Counted from the first letter of the stretch, positions 15,637 to 25,667 are shown. The stretch is DNA of 64,000 bases from Pyrinomonadaceae bacterium (GCA_019694395.1 JAIBCC010000009.1:62001-126000); one strand, 5' to 3'. Numbers and translations are program-made. The notes: generated by a model not told the origin, from the letters alone.

Positions 15637-18600
15637 CTAAAAACTAAATCTGCCTGCTAACTGAATAACACGCGGAGTATTAGCAACCGTAATGCGTCCG
15701 AAATTGGTGCTGTTTATATCCAAAGATTGGTTTGCCAGATAAAAATTAGTTTTGTTCAAGGCGTTAAAGGCACTTGCTTCAATCTTAAATGAGTATCTTT
15801 CACCAATCCTAAAGGTTTTGATCAGCGACAAATCGAGCGTGGTAAAAGAAGGACCGTTAACAACTGCCCGTTCCAGCCCACTGGTTGATCCGGGGACATT
15901 GTTAAAGAAAACTTGTCCTTGGAAAGCCGCCGTTCCGAATCCGTCTGCTCCGCGTCCGGTGCGTCCGGTTTGCAGTGTGCCATCGGCATTTCTGCCGAGT
16001 GCTGACGGATTGACAAAAAAGATTCCGTTCGGCGTGCGGTAAACTCCAACCAGATCTTTAAGTTGTTGTTTGGTCAAACTGGTCAAAGCCGTTTGACGGT
16101 TTGAACGTCCGGCGCGATTAAGCGTTCCGCGCGGATCGGTGAAAGTTATCGGTGCACCCGAACCGATTTGCAAAACACCTGACAACTCAAATCCGCCGAG
16201 AATCTGATTGACAACGCCTCCTTGATTAAAGAAACGTTTGCCTTTGCCGAATGGTAATTCGTAAACCCCAATCAGATTGAATTTATGATTCTGGTCGGAA
16301 AGCGCACGTGAATATTCCAAAATCGGATTAAAATTATCCAGCAACGGGTCGAATCTGTTTTGAGTATCGCCCGTCGCATTGGTTTGAACTCCCTGCGAGT
16401 CGGTCAAATTTTTGGCAAACGTGTAATTTGCTTGTAAAAGTAATCCCTGCCCAAGACGTCGGCGGAATTCGACCTGCATTGAGTTATAACGGAATCTTGC
16501 TCCATTATAAAGATAATCCACGACTCCCGTATTTGGATTCGGTAAAAACCTAACAGTTCCGGTCACCGCATTTTGAATATAAAACAAAGCCAGATCGGCA
16601 GGCGTGCCGTTGGTCAAATTGCTTATAACTGTAGCATTGGTCAAAAATCCGCCGCTGGTCAGGTTTGGGAAAACCGTCAAAGGCTGACTTCCTGGAATCG
16701 CCGCATTATAAGCCCCGCTGACATTGCCTGAAAGAATCAAATTTTGTCTGGCTCTGAGAAAGTCCTGAGCAAACCCGTTAGCCCGAATATCAATCTGGTT
16801 TAAATCAATCGCCCGAACCAGATTATTGCTTTGAGTGCCGACATAGCGGACCTCAATCACCGAATTAAAGCCGATTTCGCGTTGAATACCTATTGAATAT
16901 TCCTGAACCCTGGGAGCCTGAATATTCGGATTAATTCCATAGACCGTGCCGAAATTACCGAAACTCGGACCGTTATTGAGGAGATAGGTTCGATTTCCGT
17001 TAAATACCGGCGTATCAATTATCGGTAAAGCATTGGCTCGCGCATTCAGCGAGCTGGTATTGGTTGCCGGATTTATCGCTGCTGCTGTTTGGGTTAATCC
17101 CGCATTTCCAACTGCTGCGTTGATGGTTGATTTTAGGAATTCATCGTTGATATAACTGATCCGATAACCTCCGCGCAAAACAGTTTTTCCGTTGCCAAAC
17201 AAAAATCCCCCTACACCGCTGTCCATTTTGGGAGAATAAGCAAAACCTACGTTCGGCGAGAAATTATTTTTATCGGTTTTGAAAAAATATCCCGGGCTTC
17301 CGGCATTACCGCCAACAAACTGATAAAAACCATTTGGATTAAGCAATGCAGTGTCCGGGAGAGTGCCGTTAGGGATTGCAGGCTCAAAAAATAAACCTTC
17401 AGGATTTCGGATAGCAGTATATAAATCGTATCTTAAGCCAAAATTAAGAGTTAAATCAGGAGTTATCCGCCATTGGTCTGAGCCATAAACGCCATATTGC
17501 TCCCAATAATATTTGCGTGGATTTGATGCGCCGGGAACAAATCCTGAAGTTTGCGAAGTAACATTAAAAGTCTGACTTCCGCTGGCAACAATTCCGCCCA
17601 ACAAAGCTAAAAGCGCATTTGCATTTGCACGTTGTGCTTGCGGAACTGTTCCGGGGAAGATAGTTGTATTAGTAAATTGAGCAGTAGTAATTTGCGGCGT
17701 ATTTGCTCCTACGCCAAGTCCGAAGACCGGATTAATGGAACTGGTTCCGCTTCCGTTATCAAAAGCAATGATGCGGTTTACTTGAAATTGTCCGCCAAAA
17801 TGAATTGAGTGATTACCGGCTATATAGGTTGCTGTATCTTGAATATTGTAGGCTTTAGTATCTCTTCCCTGATTTAAGAAAACGGTTTCGGGATTAGTGA
17901 TAAAAGAAGCATTAGAAACTACCGGCATAGTGAAAAAAGCCGAGGGAGCATCGGTATTCCGCAAAAACTTCGGATCGCTGTAGTAAAGTCCTCCGCCCAA
18001 CTCATTGGTAAAATTACTTGAAAAACTGGATGTCCAGCCTAAGGAAAGAAACGGGTTTTTTGAAGGCTGATCGGCAGTCGGATTTTTTCCGTAACCGCCA
18101 TTAGCAATATCAATCGCCGTGCTTTGAATCGTCTGGGTCACATATCGGTAAATGCCTTTGAAATTATTGTTGTCATTGATTTTATAATCAATTCGCGTCG
18201 AATAGTTTTGTTGCGAGGTGTTGGCATTTTGATTAAAACGATAACCGGTGGTGACTCGTCCGTCGCCGAGATCATTTGAGTTTCCGGCAACGATCTGCGG
18301 CAAAATCCGGCTTTGGATTAATGGATTGATTCCCGTGATTCCGGTTGCCCCGCTCAGAGTCGGATTAAAGAGATTGACTGTTACGAGCTGCCCCGCCGTG
18401 ATTCCATTTGCCGCATCGTTTGCTCCGGCAGTATAGGTAAATAATCCTTGCCGCGCATTATTGGTCAGAACAGTTACGCCTCTTCCTAAAGGCTGAACGT
18501 CAATCGTTTTTTGGTAGAGAAAGAAGAAAAATATTTTATCCTTTCCGTTAATAAAAGCCGGACCGCCTTCACCAAAATTAAAGAATGGCAAAGGTCCTGA

Positions 18601-19434
18601 AATCCGTCCGCCAAATTCATTCCGGTTTCTATATCCGCGTGCTACACCTGAGGCATTATTAAAAAATGAGTTGGCGCCAAGGGCTGAATTTCGGTTGTAT
18701 TCATAAAGCGAACCGGTATATTTATTTCCGCCGCGCCGAATCGGGAACTGAATTTGTCCCGAACCGAATCCGTCTTCGACGTTAGCCAAACTCGAAACGG
18801 CAAATTCTTCGACTTCATCCACAATCGGACGCGCCGGAGAAAAATCGGTGGCATTAGCGCGGATATAATTATCCTGAACATTAACACCTTCAATTGTAAT
18901 ATTGGTGGATGAGGTGCGAACACCGTTAATTGTGCTTAACTGGGTCGAATTTTGAGCAACTCCGGCTTGCAGCGGCACAAAATTAAGGGGATTACGGGTT
19001 AAAAGCGGAAGTGTGGTCAACTGCTTATTAGAAACATTCCCGCTGATTTTAGCATCGGATGAATTGACAATATCTGCTCCCGCCGTAATGGTTACAGTTT
19101 CATTAACTCCGCCGATTTCAAGTTTAACAGGCAGATCATAGTTTTTACCTGTTTCAAGCTTGACGTTTTGCGCCGTATAGCTTTTAAAGCCCTGTGCCGC
19201 AACGCTGACCGTATAAGAACCGATTTCTAGATTAGAAACCGTAAAGCTCCCGTCATCTTTCGTTGTCACGACAATTTCTTTACCTGTTTTATCATCTTTG
19301 ACCGTTACAGTTGCTCCGGGCAGAACACCGTCGGGGCTGGAAACAGTTCCGCTTAAGTTAGTGGTTGTTAGTTGAGCAAATCCTGTCAGCGCAAAAATAA
19401 TAAGAATAAATTTTGCAGCTAATAATTTTTTCAT
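15637..19434 (-). CDS. Oar-like TonB-dependent transporter with carboxypeptidase-regulatory domain (2)
   Basis: This 1,265-residue protein is the longest of the three. It has a signal peptide (FILIIFALTGFAQ), then the carboxypeptidase-regulatory-like domain (NLSGTVSSPDGVLPGATVTVKD, about residues 26-105), a plug with GSGQIQFPIRRGGNKYTGSL, and a barrel ending RVIQLAGRFSF with the terminal Phe needed for membrane insertion. The extra length is Asn/Gly/Thr-rich loops in the barrel part. It should move a large ligand through the outer membrane. The AAGGAG ribosome site lies 8 nt before the ATG. Confidence 0.9.
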   Translation of the reverse strand: MKKLLAAKFILIIFALTGFAQLTTTNLSGTVSSPDGVLPGATVTVKDDKTGKEIVVTTKDDGSFTVSNLEIGSYTVSVAAQGFKSYTAQNVKLETGKNYDLPVKLEIGGVNETVTITAGADIVNSSDAKISGNVSNKQLTTLPLLTRNPLNFVPLQAGVAQNSTQLSTINGVRTSSTNITIEGVNVQDNYIRANATDFSPARPIVDEVEEFAVSSLANVEDGFGSGQIQFPIRRGGNKYTGSLYEYNRNSALGANSFFNNASGVARGYRNRNEFGGRISGPLPFFNFGEGGPAFINGKDKIFFFFLYQKTIDVQPLGRGVTVLTNNARQGLFTYTAGANDAANGITAGQLVTVNLFNPTLSGATGITGINPLIQSRILPQIVAGNSNDLGDGRVTTGYRFNQNANTSQQNYSTRIDYKINDNNNFKGIYRYVTQTIQSTAIDIANGGYGKNPTADQPSKNPFLSLGWTSSFSSNFTNELGGGLYYSDPKFLRNTDAPSAFFTMPVVSNASFITNPETVFLNQGRDTKAYNIQDTATYIAGNHSIHFGGQFQVNRIIAFDNGSGTSSINPVFGLGVGANTPQITTAQFTNTTIFPGTVPQAQRANANALLALLGGIVASGSQTFNVTSQTSGFVPGASNPRKYYWEQYGVYGSDQWRITPDLTLNFGLRYDLYTAIRNPEGLFFEPAIPNGTLPDTALLNPNGFYQFVGGNAGSPGYFFKTDKNNFSPNVGFAYSPKMDSGVGGFLFGNGKTVLRGGYRISYINDEFLKSTINAAVGNAGLTQTAAAINPATNTSSLNARANALPIIDTPVFNGNRTYLLNNGPSFGNFGTVYGINPNIQAPRVQEYSIGIQREIGFNSVIEVRYVGTQSNNLVRAIDLNQIDIRANGFAQDFLRARQNLILSGNVSGAYNAAIPGSQPLTVFPNLTSGGFLTNATVISNLTNGTPADLALFYIQNAVTGTVRFLPNPNTGVVDYLYNGARFRYNSMQVEFRRRLGQGLLLQANYTFAKNLTDSQGVQTNATGDTQNRFDPLLDNFNPILEYSRALSDQNHKFNLIGVYELPFGKGKRFFNQGGVVNQILGGFELSGVLQIGSGAPITFTDPRGTLNRAGRSNRQTALTSLTKQQLKDLVGVYRTPNGIFFVNPSALGRNADGTLQTGRTGRGADGFGTAAFQGQVFFNNVPGSTSGLERAVVNGPSFTTLDLSLIKTFRIGERYSFKIEASAFNALNKTNFYLANQSLDINSTNFGRITVANTPRVIQLAGRFSF

Positions 19435-19491
19435 TTTTTTCTCCTTAAATATTTTGATTGGAAGAAGTTTGACCGTTTGTCAGGAAAAAGA

Positions 19492-19505
19492 TTCACAATT
19501 TGGAA
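19492..19505 (-). promoter_or_regulatory. Conserved leader box, copy 2
   Basis: The reverse strand reads TTCCAAATTGTGAA, one mismatch from copies 1 and 3, and lies 59 nt downstream of the -12 GC. Confidence 0.6.
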
Positions 19506-19560
19506 TCTGATCTTTAGGCTAAGTAATAACCCGGTCATTTCTTCAATGCCGCTTTGATTA

Positions 19561-19577
19561 GCGCAAAAGATATGCCG
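19561..19577 (-). promoter_or_regulatory. Sigma-54 promoter, copy 2
   Basis: The reverse strand reads GGCAT-N5-TTGC, with GG at 19576-19575 and GC at 19564-19563 (12 nt apart). The predicted start lies near 19552, about 118 nt before the ATG of Oar-like gene 2. Confidence 0.7.
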
Positions 19578-19689
19578 ATTCAGGTGAAAAACGCCGAACT
19601 TTAAGGGTTAAAAATAGTTAGCTTAAAAAAGTGGGATGAAATTATAGAGATAATCTAAAGGATGAAATTGAGCTTCCAAAGATTTTGTA

Positions 19690-19720
19690 GAAATTCATTT
19701 TTTCCAATTTCACATTTTGG
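19690..19720. promoter_or_regulatory. 31-nt shared upstream element, copy 2
   Basis: Identical to 13514-13544. It lies about 126 nt upstream of the -12 GC, a normal distance for an enhancer-binding protein. Confidence 0.6.
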
Positions 19721-19740
19721 GATTTTGCTGTAAGTCAATT

Positions 19741-19765
19741 AAAAAGGGCGTTATTGCAACGCCCT
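19741..19765 (-). terminator. Terminator of Oar-like gene 3
   Basis: AGGGCGTT pairs with AACGCCCT around a 5-nt loop, followed on the reverse strand by TTTT. It lies 25 nt after the stop at 19791. Confidence 0.8.
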
Positions 19766-19790
19766 AAAAGTCTCAATTGACGAATATTTA

Positions 19791-22700
19791 TTAAAAATCA
19801 AATCGTCCGGCAAATTGAATGATTCGCGGATTATAGGTTGCGGTTGAACGACCGAAATTTGAACTGTTGATGGTATTTACCGGCTGTCCAAAGTTGACCG
19901 TGTTGAAAATATTAAAGAAATCTGCGCGTGCAGTAAGTTTAAATCTTCCGTCCGTGCCAAAGGTAAAGCGTTTGATGACAGAGAAATCAACTTGATTATA
20001 GCCGGGACCATAAAATGCTCCGCGTCCGGTAGTCCCTTGTCTGCCGATTCCGCCTGTTGGTAACGGGTTATTAAACATATCACGAGTCGGACCGGTTTGA
20101 ACTCTTGGGTTTGGTGCAAGAGTCGAAGGTGCTAATCCTTTTCCTGCCCCAACGTAATCTGCTCTGGCGGAAAGCCCCGTTCCTTGACTATCCGTGTTGC
20201 TGAAAACCGAATACGCCCGACCTGAAGTAACTGTCCAGATTCCTGACAAAGTCCAATTTGAAAATGCGGTTTTGAGAAACTTGTTTTCAAACTTGAACGG
20301 GAATTCATAAACCATATTTCCGACAAAAGTATTTCTAATGTCAAAACTTGAATTACCTCTTTCGGCTCTTAAACCACCTGCATATCCTGATGAATCGCGC
20401 GGAAATGAGCGTTCACCAGCCTGTGTTACTAACGGATCGCCGGCATCATCAATCGAATGACTCCAGGTATATGACCCCTGGAATTCACCTGAACCGAATT
20501 TGCTGCTATTGGCTAATCGTTTGGTCAAGCGAAATGTTCCGGCGTGATAAATCGAATATCCGGTCGAAAGATTCAAAGAAACCGTATTAAAAGCAGTATT
20601 AAGCGAACCATTTAAATAATTTGTCCGCAGACTAAACGGATTGATGGCAACATTGGTTTTATTGATGGCATTAGCTCTGGTAACACTGGTTAAATTACCG
20701 TCAACTGCCCGCAATAAATTGTTTGACCTCGAACCGGTATAGTCTGCTTCCAAAAGTATTGAACTACCGAAATTGCGCTGAACCCCAAAATTCCAGCCTT
20801 GCCGATACGGTGTTGCAAATTTACCTTGCAATTTGTTATTTCCGGGGAGTGAAAAAATTACTGGGGTCAATTCGTCTCCATCAACGGCTTTATTGGTCAC
20901 AGTTTTAGTAGATGGACGAGGCACATTGTCTAAAGTGTCTGCCCAAATCTCAAAAACATTAATTTGGAAGGGCGGATTCCCTCCGGCATTTGAAAAGAGA
21001 TTGCCAAAGACCCGATCATAAAAGATACCGAAACCGCCTCGCATCGAGAATTCACCTTGTTTGCCGAATAGGGTTTTCCAAACTTTATTATCAACATTGG
21101 GCGAATAAGCAAAACCTACGCGCGGTGCAAAATTGTTCCAATCTTCTTCGTAAAGTGAGAGATTCGGGTTATCCGAATTTTTACCTACAGTTTTAAAGAC
21201 GAAGCCTCCGGCAGGAGTTTTGCCGCTTGGGTCTTGGTCAACTAAAGTCGAAAGTAATCCGTCTTTTTCGTATGGAACTCCTTTATATTCATAACGAATC
21301 CCCAGATTCAAAGTCAGATTAGAACGGATCTTCCAGTCATCCTGAACAAAAAAGTCCAATTCATTCTGCCGATAACGATGAAAATCATCTTGCCTGCGTT
21401 TTCCGGCTTTATCGAAAAACTGCGACTGGGTTTGAAAAGCTACCAACCCATACAGAAAACTGGCGAAATTTTGCACCGTAGCATTGCCTCCAGCCAGAGC
21501 ATTTCCGGTTAAACCTAAGAGCAATGAATCGCCAAAACTGGTCGGATAGTCGAAATTGAGTGCTTCCTGGCGAAAGAAGTTATTGAATTTGTAGGAATAA
21601 ACCCAACGGTTTTCGTAACCGAACTTAAAGATATGATTACTTTTTACCCAGGTTAAATTATCAGAAGTCGAAATTGTTCCGGTTTTTCTGTCTTGGGTGT
21701 CAAAAAAAGTGAAATCAGTTCCAAAAGCAGCTGAAGAAAATCCGATCAATGAGCCATTTGTTCCGCCAAAGGTAGTTGAAGCGGTTGCCCCGCCAGAACC
21801 CTTAATAGCGGCTAAAACAGCATCGGCAATTACAGTTGAAACCCCACCATCACCTTGACCGTTAAAGGTCGCCAACGCCCGATTATAACCAAATCTAAAT
21901 TCATTGGTTAAATTGGGGGTAAAGACCGAGCTGAAATTTACCGAAAAACGCTTACCTTTTTGCGGAGAACGGATTGCATCATTTAGCCCGGGCAGTGTTT
22001 CGCAGCAAAATTCAGCTTGACCGTTAGAATAATCAAAACTGCCAACTAGTGTGTGTTTGTCGCTTAAACGATGATCGATCTTTCCGGTTAAACTGCTATT
22101 TTTATCATTGGTTTGCGTGCCAAAACGATAAAGGTCAAAAACTCCGGCTAAAGAACTTTCACCCGGCACGTTGCCCAATGGATAAATTTTGTTCAAAAGT
22201 GCAGTAATGTTCGCATTAATAGGTAAGCCATAGCGATTATTTGCACTTCCAGCGCGGGCATCAATGGTTCCCGTCGGCAGATTGAAAATTCCCAGGCGGG
22301 CATTAGCCGTTGGAACAGACGTGGTGACCGTTATGCCTTGGTCAAAAATATCGCGTTCAAAATTAAAGAAAAAGAAGGTTTTTTCTTTAATGACCGGACC
22401 GCCGATCGTTCCGCCATACTGACGACGTTGCAGAGGATTGGCTTTTCCGCTGGTATCAAAAAAATTACGAGCTGCAAAAGCATCCGAACGATAATAAATG
22501 TATGATCCGCCATGAAATTCATTTGAACCTGACTTTTTAGCGACGGTAATAATTCCGCCCGAATTTCTTCCAAATTCTGCGCTGAAATTATTGGTAATTA
22601 CCCTAAATTCTTCGGTTGCGTCAATATTCGGAGTTGCTATTCCGCCCAAAATTCCCGGAACATCCGTATCATTATTATCCGTTCCGTCAACGATAAAATT

Positions 22701-23279
22701 ATTGTTTCTTTCGCGTTGACCATTAACTACGACTCCGCCCAAAGCACTGTTAGACGCAACTGTTCCCGGGGCGAGTAAAACCAAACCGTTCGGGTCTCTC
22801 GAAAGCAGCGGCAAGTCCAAAATCTTTTTATTGTTAATTAAGGTCGAAAGCTGTTGATCGTTACTATTTACGGATAAATCAACATCGCTGGTTGAAACCG
22901 ACACTACACCCGAAACACCTGATGGCGAAAGAGTTATATCTAAATTATTGGTTGTGGCAACAGAAATTTTGACATTTTTAGAAGTGTTGTCGGCGAAACC
23001 GTTTGCCTTAACTACAACCGTATATTCTCCGACATTTAAATTAGTAAAAAGATAACTGCCGGAATCATTGGTCGTCACAGTTCGCTGAAATCCCGAGGTG
23101 TCGTTAGTAACGGTAACTGTCGCACCCGTGACTATTGCGCCGTTTGCATCTTTAACCGTTCCGGCTAAATATCCCTGATAAACCTGCGCATTACTAATAA
23201 TTACCAAACTAAAAAGAAGTAGAATTAAAGCACTTATTTTTAGCAGCGTTTGAGAAAACCGCATTTTGCTTAAAAACAT
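19791..23279 (-). CDS. Oar-like TonB-dependent transporter with carboxypeptidase-regulatory domain (3)
   Basis: This 1,162-residue protein has a signal sequence (LILLLFSLVIISNAQ) preceded by a longer basic N region, then the regulatory-like domain (GYLAGTVKDANGAIVTGATVTV), the plug (TVAKKSGSNEFHGGSYIYYR) and a barrel ending RIIQFAGRFDF. It has the same layout as its two neighbours, but sequence identity by eye is only moderate. The three are therefore old paralogues with probably different ligands. It is divergent from the LytS kinase gene, with 554 nt between them. Confidence 0.9.
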   Translation of the reverse strand: MFLSKMRFSQTLLKISALILLLFSLVIISNAQVYQGYLAGTVKDANGAIVTGATVTVTNDTSGFQRTVTTNDSGSYLFTNLNVGEYTVVVKANGFADNTSKNVKISVATTNNLDITLSPSGVSGVVSVSTSDVDLSVNSNDQQLSTLINNKKILDLPLLSRDPNGLVLLAPGTVASNSALGGVVVNGQRERNNNFIVDGTDNNDTDVPGILGGIATPNIDATEEFRVITNNFSAEFGRNSGGIITVAKKSGSNEFHGGSYIYYRSDAFAARNFFDTSGKANPLQRRQYGGTIGGPVIKEKTFFFFNFERDIFDQGITVTTSVPTANARLGIFNLPTGTIDARAGSANNRYGLPINANITALLNKIYPLGNVPGESSLAGVFDLYRFGTQTNDKNSSLTGKIDHRLSDKHTLVGSFDYSNGQAEFCCETLPGLNDAIRSPQKGKRFSVNFSSVFTPNLTNEFRFGYNRALATFNGQGDGGVSTVIADAVLAAIKGSGGATASTTFGGTNGSLIGFSSAAFGTDFTFFDTQDRKTGTISTSDNLTWVKSNHIFKFGYENRWVYSYKFNNFFRQEALNFDYPTSFGDSLLLGLTGNALAGGNATVQNFASFLYGLVAFQTQSQFFDKAGKRRQDDFHRYRQNELDFFVQDDWKIRSNLTLNLGIRYEYKGVPYEKDGLLSTLVDQDPSGKTPAGGFVFKTVGKNSDNPNLSLYEEDWNNFAPRVGFAYSPNVDNKVWKTLFGKQGEFSMRGGFGIFYDRVFGNLFSNAGGNPPFQINVFEIWADTLDNVPRPSTKTVTNKAVDGDELTPVIFSLPGNNKLQGKFATPYRQGWNFGVQRNFGSSILLEADYTGSRSNNLLRAVDGNLTSVTRANAINKTNVAINPFSLRTNYLNGSLNTAFNTVSLNLSTGYSIYHAGTFRLTKRLANSSKFGSGEFQGSYTWSHSIDDAGDPLVTQAGERSFPRDSSGYAGGLRAERGNSSFDIRNTFVGNMVYEFPFKFENKFLKTAFSNWTLSGIWTVTSGRAYSVFSNTDSQGTGLSARADYVGAGKGLAPSTLAPNPRVQTGPTRDMFNNPLPTGGIGRQGTTGRGAFYGPGYNQVDFSVIKRFTFGTDGRFKLTARADFFNIFNTVNFGQPVNTINSSNFGRSTATYNPRIIQFAGRFDF

Positions 23280-23333
23280 TTATTTGCCTCCTAAGTTTTA
23301 TTTGAAAGATGCCAGCAGACCGGATTAAAAATC

Positions 23334-23347
23334 TTCACAAATTGGAA
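23334..23347 (-). promoter_or_regulatory. Conserved leader box, copy 3
   Basis: The reverse strand reads TTCCAATTTGTGAA, identical to copy 1, and lies 58 nt downstream of the -12 GC. Confidence 0.6.
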
Positions 23348-23401
23348 ATCATTTTTGAGTTCAGAAAGTTCCAGCTTGCTTCCTTCAATAAAATAAAAAA
23401 A

Positions 23402-23418
23402 GCGCAAAGATTATGCCG
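23402..23418 (-). promoter_or_regulatory. Sigma-54 promoter, copy 3
   Basis: The reverse strand reads GGCAT-N5-TTGC, with GG at 23417-23416 and GC at 23405-23404 (12 nt apart). The predicted start is near 23393, about 114 nt before the ATG. Confidence 0.7.
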
Positions 23419-23529
23419 ATTAGTGCCAAAAATAGGGAAAATAAGGTTTTAAGAGAGATTGAAGAAAAAGGCGGCTTATAAAAATAGAGATAATCTAAAA
23501 AATAAAATCCATTCTTCAAAAATTTTGGT

Positions 23530-23560
23530 GAAATCCATTTTTCGCAATTTCACATTTTGG
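23530..23560. promoter_or_regulatory. 31-nt shared upstream element, copy 3
   Basis: It has three mismatches to copies 1 and 2 and lies about 125 nt upstream of the -12 GC, the same distance as copy 2. Confidence 0.55.
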
Positions 23561-23833
23561 AAGACTTTTGTTCTGATTATGAAAAATATCTAAAATCAAA
23601 AAAAATATCTAAATAGCTGAAACTATTTGAGGTTAAATGCGTTCTTATACTTAACGGAAAGAAAATTGACAAAGGATTTTGAAAATACATTTCATCATCC
23701 TAAAAAAACGTTCTGTCACAAATTTATTTATCTAAATATTTGTTTGACCGATATTTGAACGAAGTTCAATAAATTGGACTCAGCGAAAGCTGTCTCTGTT
23801 TCAGTGGTAAAACCCTAAAAATTTAAAGAAGTA

Positions 23834-24985
23834 ATGCGAAGTAATTTGAAGCTAATCGGAATAGTTGTTGGCGGTTGGACGTTCTTAGCGTGTTTGTTCA
23901 CTCCGCAAACCTATTTGCTGAATCTTCGTTTGCCGACCCCGCTGACCTGGTGGGAGGCTTTGCTTTCTAACTTGCTGATTTTTTATTTATGGGCGATCTT
24001 AACTCCGCTTATTTGGCGTTTAGGAAAAAGTTTACCGTTAGAGAAGCCGAATAAATTACTGCATTTTATTGCTATTTTTATTTTCGGATTTCCATGCGCG
24101 TTGTTTCATTTGATTTTGCTTCAACAGGCAGGATACCTTCTGTCAAATTGGATAATAATTTACGAATCTCCGGTTCCACTGTCTTCATTATTAATTGGAA
24201 TGGGAGCCTCGAACATAATGCTTTATTGGGTAATCATAATTATTAGTCAAGCCAATATCCACTTCAGACGGTATCGTGAGCGCGAGCAGTCGCTGATTCA
24301 GGCACAGCTGCAAGTTCTCAAAAACCAACTTCATCCGCATTTTCTCTTTAACACGCTTAATGCCATTTCTCAACTCGTTTACGAAAACGAGGAAGAAGCA
24401 GAGAAAACGATCACAAAACTGAGCGAATTACTTCGACTTTCGCTTAAAAGTGAACAGACCCAGGAAGTCACTTTACGGGAAGAACTGGATTTTCTGCGAA
24501 TGTATCTGGAAATCCAGGAAACATTGATGCAAGACCGCCTAAAAATCGTTTGGCGAATTACTCCGGCAGCACTTGAGGCATTTGTTCCGAATATGATTTT
24601 GCAGCCGTTAGTGGAAAATTCGATTCGGCACGGGATTACTCCGCGCATTTCCGGCGGCGTGATCAAGATCATAGCAACTCAGGAAGAACGTTGGTTGACC
24701 CTGCGGATTTGCGATGACGGAATCGGAATCAAAGCAAATAACAAGAAAACCAAACAGTTCGGAATTGGGGTCAGTAACACCAGAAAGCGGCTCAGGCATC
24801 TTTACGGTAAAAATCACGAATTTCAACTAAAACCGGCAACCGAAGGCGAAGGAACCATGGTGTTCCTCAGAATTCCGTTCAGAATTGGCGAAAAAGCGAA
24901 ATTGTATGAAAATCCGCACTTTGATAGTGGACGATATGTTGTTGGCGCGGAAGCGCATCCGGCGTTATCTAAGCAAGGACTCTGA
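23834..24985 (+). CDS. LytS-type sensor histidine kinase
   Basis: This 383-residue membrane kinase has four hydrophobic segments in the first 150 residues (for example LIGIVVGGWTFLACLF, HFIAIFIFGFPCALFHLI). The His_kinase domain follows with QLHPHFLFNTLNAISQLV, where the second His of HPH is the likely phosphorylation site. The ATPase part has VENSIRHGI, CDDGIGI and GIGVSNTRKRL. No separate sensory domain is visible, so the signal is probably read in or near the membrane. The gene overlaps the response regulator by 80 nt, an unusually long overlap; its last 27 residues lie beyond the normal end of the domain. Confidence 0.92.
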   Translation: MRSNLKLIGIVVGGWTFLACLFTPQTYLLNLRLPTPLTWWEALLSNLLIFYLWAILTPLIWRLGKSLPLEKPNKLLHFIAIFIFGFPCALFHLILLQQAGYLLSNWIIIYESPVPLSSLLIGMGASNIMLYWVIIIISQANIHFRRYREREQSLIQAQLQVLKNQLHPHFLFNTLNAISQLVYENEEEAEKTITKLSELLRLSLKSEQTQEVTLREELDFLRMYLEIQETLMQDRLKIVWRITPAALEAFVPNMILQPLVENSIRHGITPRISGGVIKIIATQEERWLTLRICDDGIGIKANNKKTKQFGIGVSNTRKRLRHLYGKNHEFQLKPATEGEGTMVFLRIPFRIGEKAKLYENPHFDSGRYVVGAEAHPALSKQGL

Positions 24986-25667
24986 AATAGAAATCGTTGG
25001 GGAATGCAACAATGGACAAGAGGCAATTGAGGCAGTTGAAAGACTGAAGCCTCAGCTTGTCTTTTTGGACGTTCAAATGCCGGAAACCGACGGGTTTGAG
25101 TTTGTCGAAGCCATCGGCAGAGAGAATTTGCCGACCATAATTTTCGTTACTGCTCACGATAAGTTCGCTCTTCGTGCCTTTGAAGTTAATGCGTTCGATT
25201 ATCTTTTAAAACCTTTTTCTGCCGAACGTCTGGAAGCTACTTTGAAAAGAGCCAAAGAACAAATTTTTAAGAAAGAGGCTGTCCCGACAGAAAAATTATT
25301 GAGCTTGATCAATGAGTTGAAAATCGAAGATCAATATCTAAAGCGAATCACAGTAAAAGAACGCGGAAAAATCATTTTTGTGGCAATTGATGAAATTGAT
25401 TTTATTGAAGCACAGGGAAATTATTTGCAATTAGGCACCAACGAAACCTCTCACTTGATTCGGATGCCTCTGCATCAGCTTGAAGCGAAACTCAATCCGC
25501 AGCAATTTGTCCGAATTCATCGCTCGACCATTGTGAATATAGACCGCATCAGAGAAATGCACCCGCTTTTTAACGGTGATCAGACCGTTATTATGAAAAG
25601 TGGCAAAAAACTCACTATGACCAGAAATTACCGGGATAAATTAAAAATTCTATTGGGTAATATATAA
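24906..25667 (+). CDS. LytTR-family response regulator
   Basis: The start chosen is the ATG at 24906, giving MKIRTLIVDDMLLARKRI and 253 residues. The receiver domain has the acidic pocket VDD, phosphorylated Asp in LVFLDVQMPETDG, Thr in FVTAHD and Lys in YLLKPF. The LytTR DNA-binding domain covers the last 100 residues (ITVKERGKIIFVAIDEIDFIE, FVRIHRSTIVNIDRI). The partner kinase is the overlapping gene upstream. Such regulators often control surface or secreted proteins; the Oar-like genes upstream are possible but unproven targets. Confidence 0.93.
   Translation: MKIRTLIVDDMLLARKRIRRYLSKDSEIEIVGECNNGQEAIEAVERLKPQLVFLDVQMPETDGFEFVEAIGRENLPTIIFVTAHDKFALRAFEVNAFDYLLKPFSAERLEATLKRAKEQIFKKEAVPTEKLLSLINELKIEDQYLKRITVKERGKIIFVAIDEIDFIEAQGNYLQLGTNETSHLIRMPLHQLEAKLNPQQFVRIHRSTIVNIDRIREMHPLFNGDQTVIMKSGKKLTMTRNYRDKLKILLGNI

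Larger units (their letters stand above)
23280..23833. other. Divergent regulatory interval between Oar-like gene 3 and the LytS-type kinase
   Basis: This gene-free interval carries copy 3 of the leader box, the sigma-54 promoter and the 31-nt element, all for the reverse-strand gene. For the forward-strand kinase I see no clear promoter. Confidence 0.5.
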
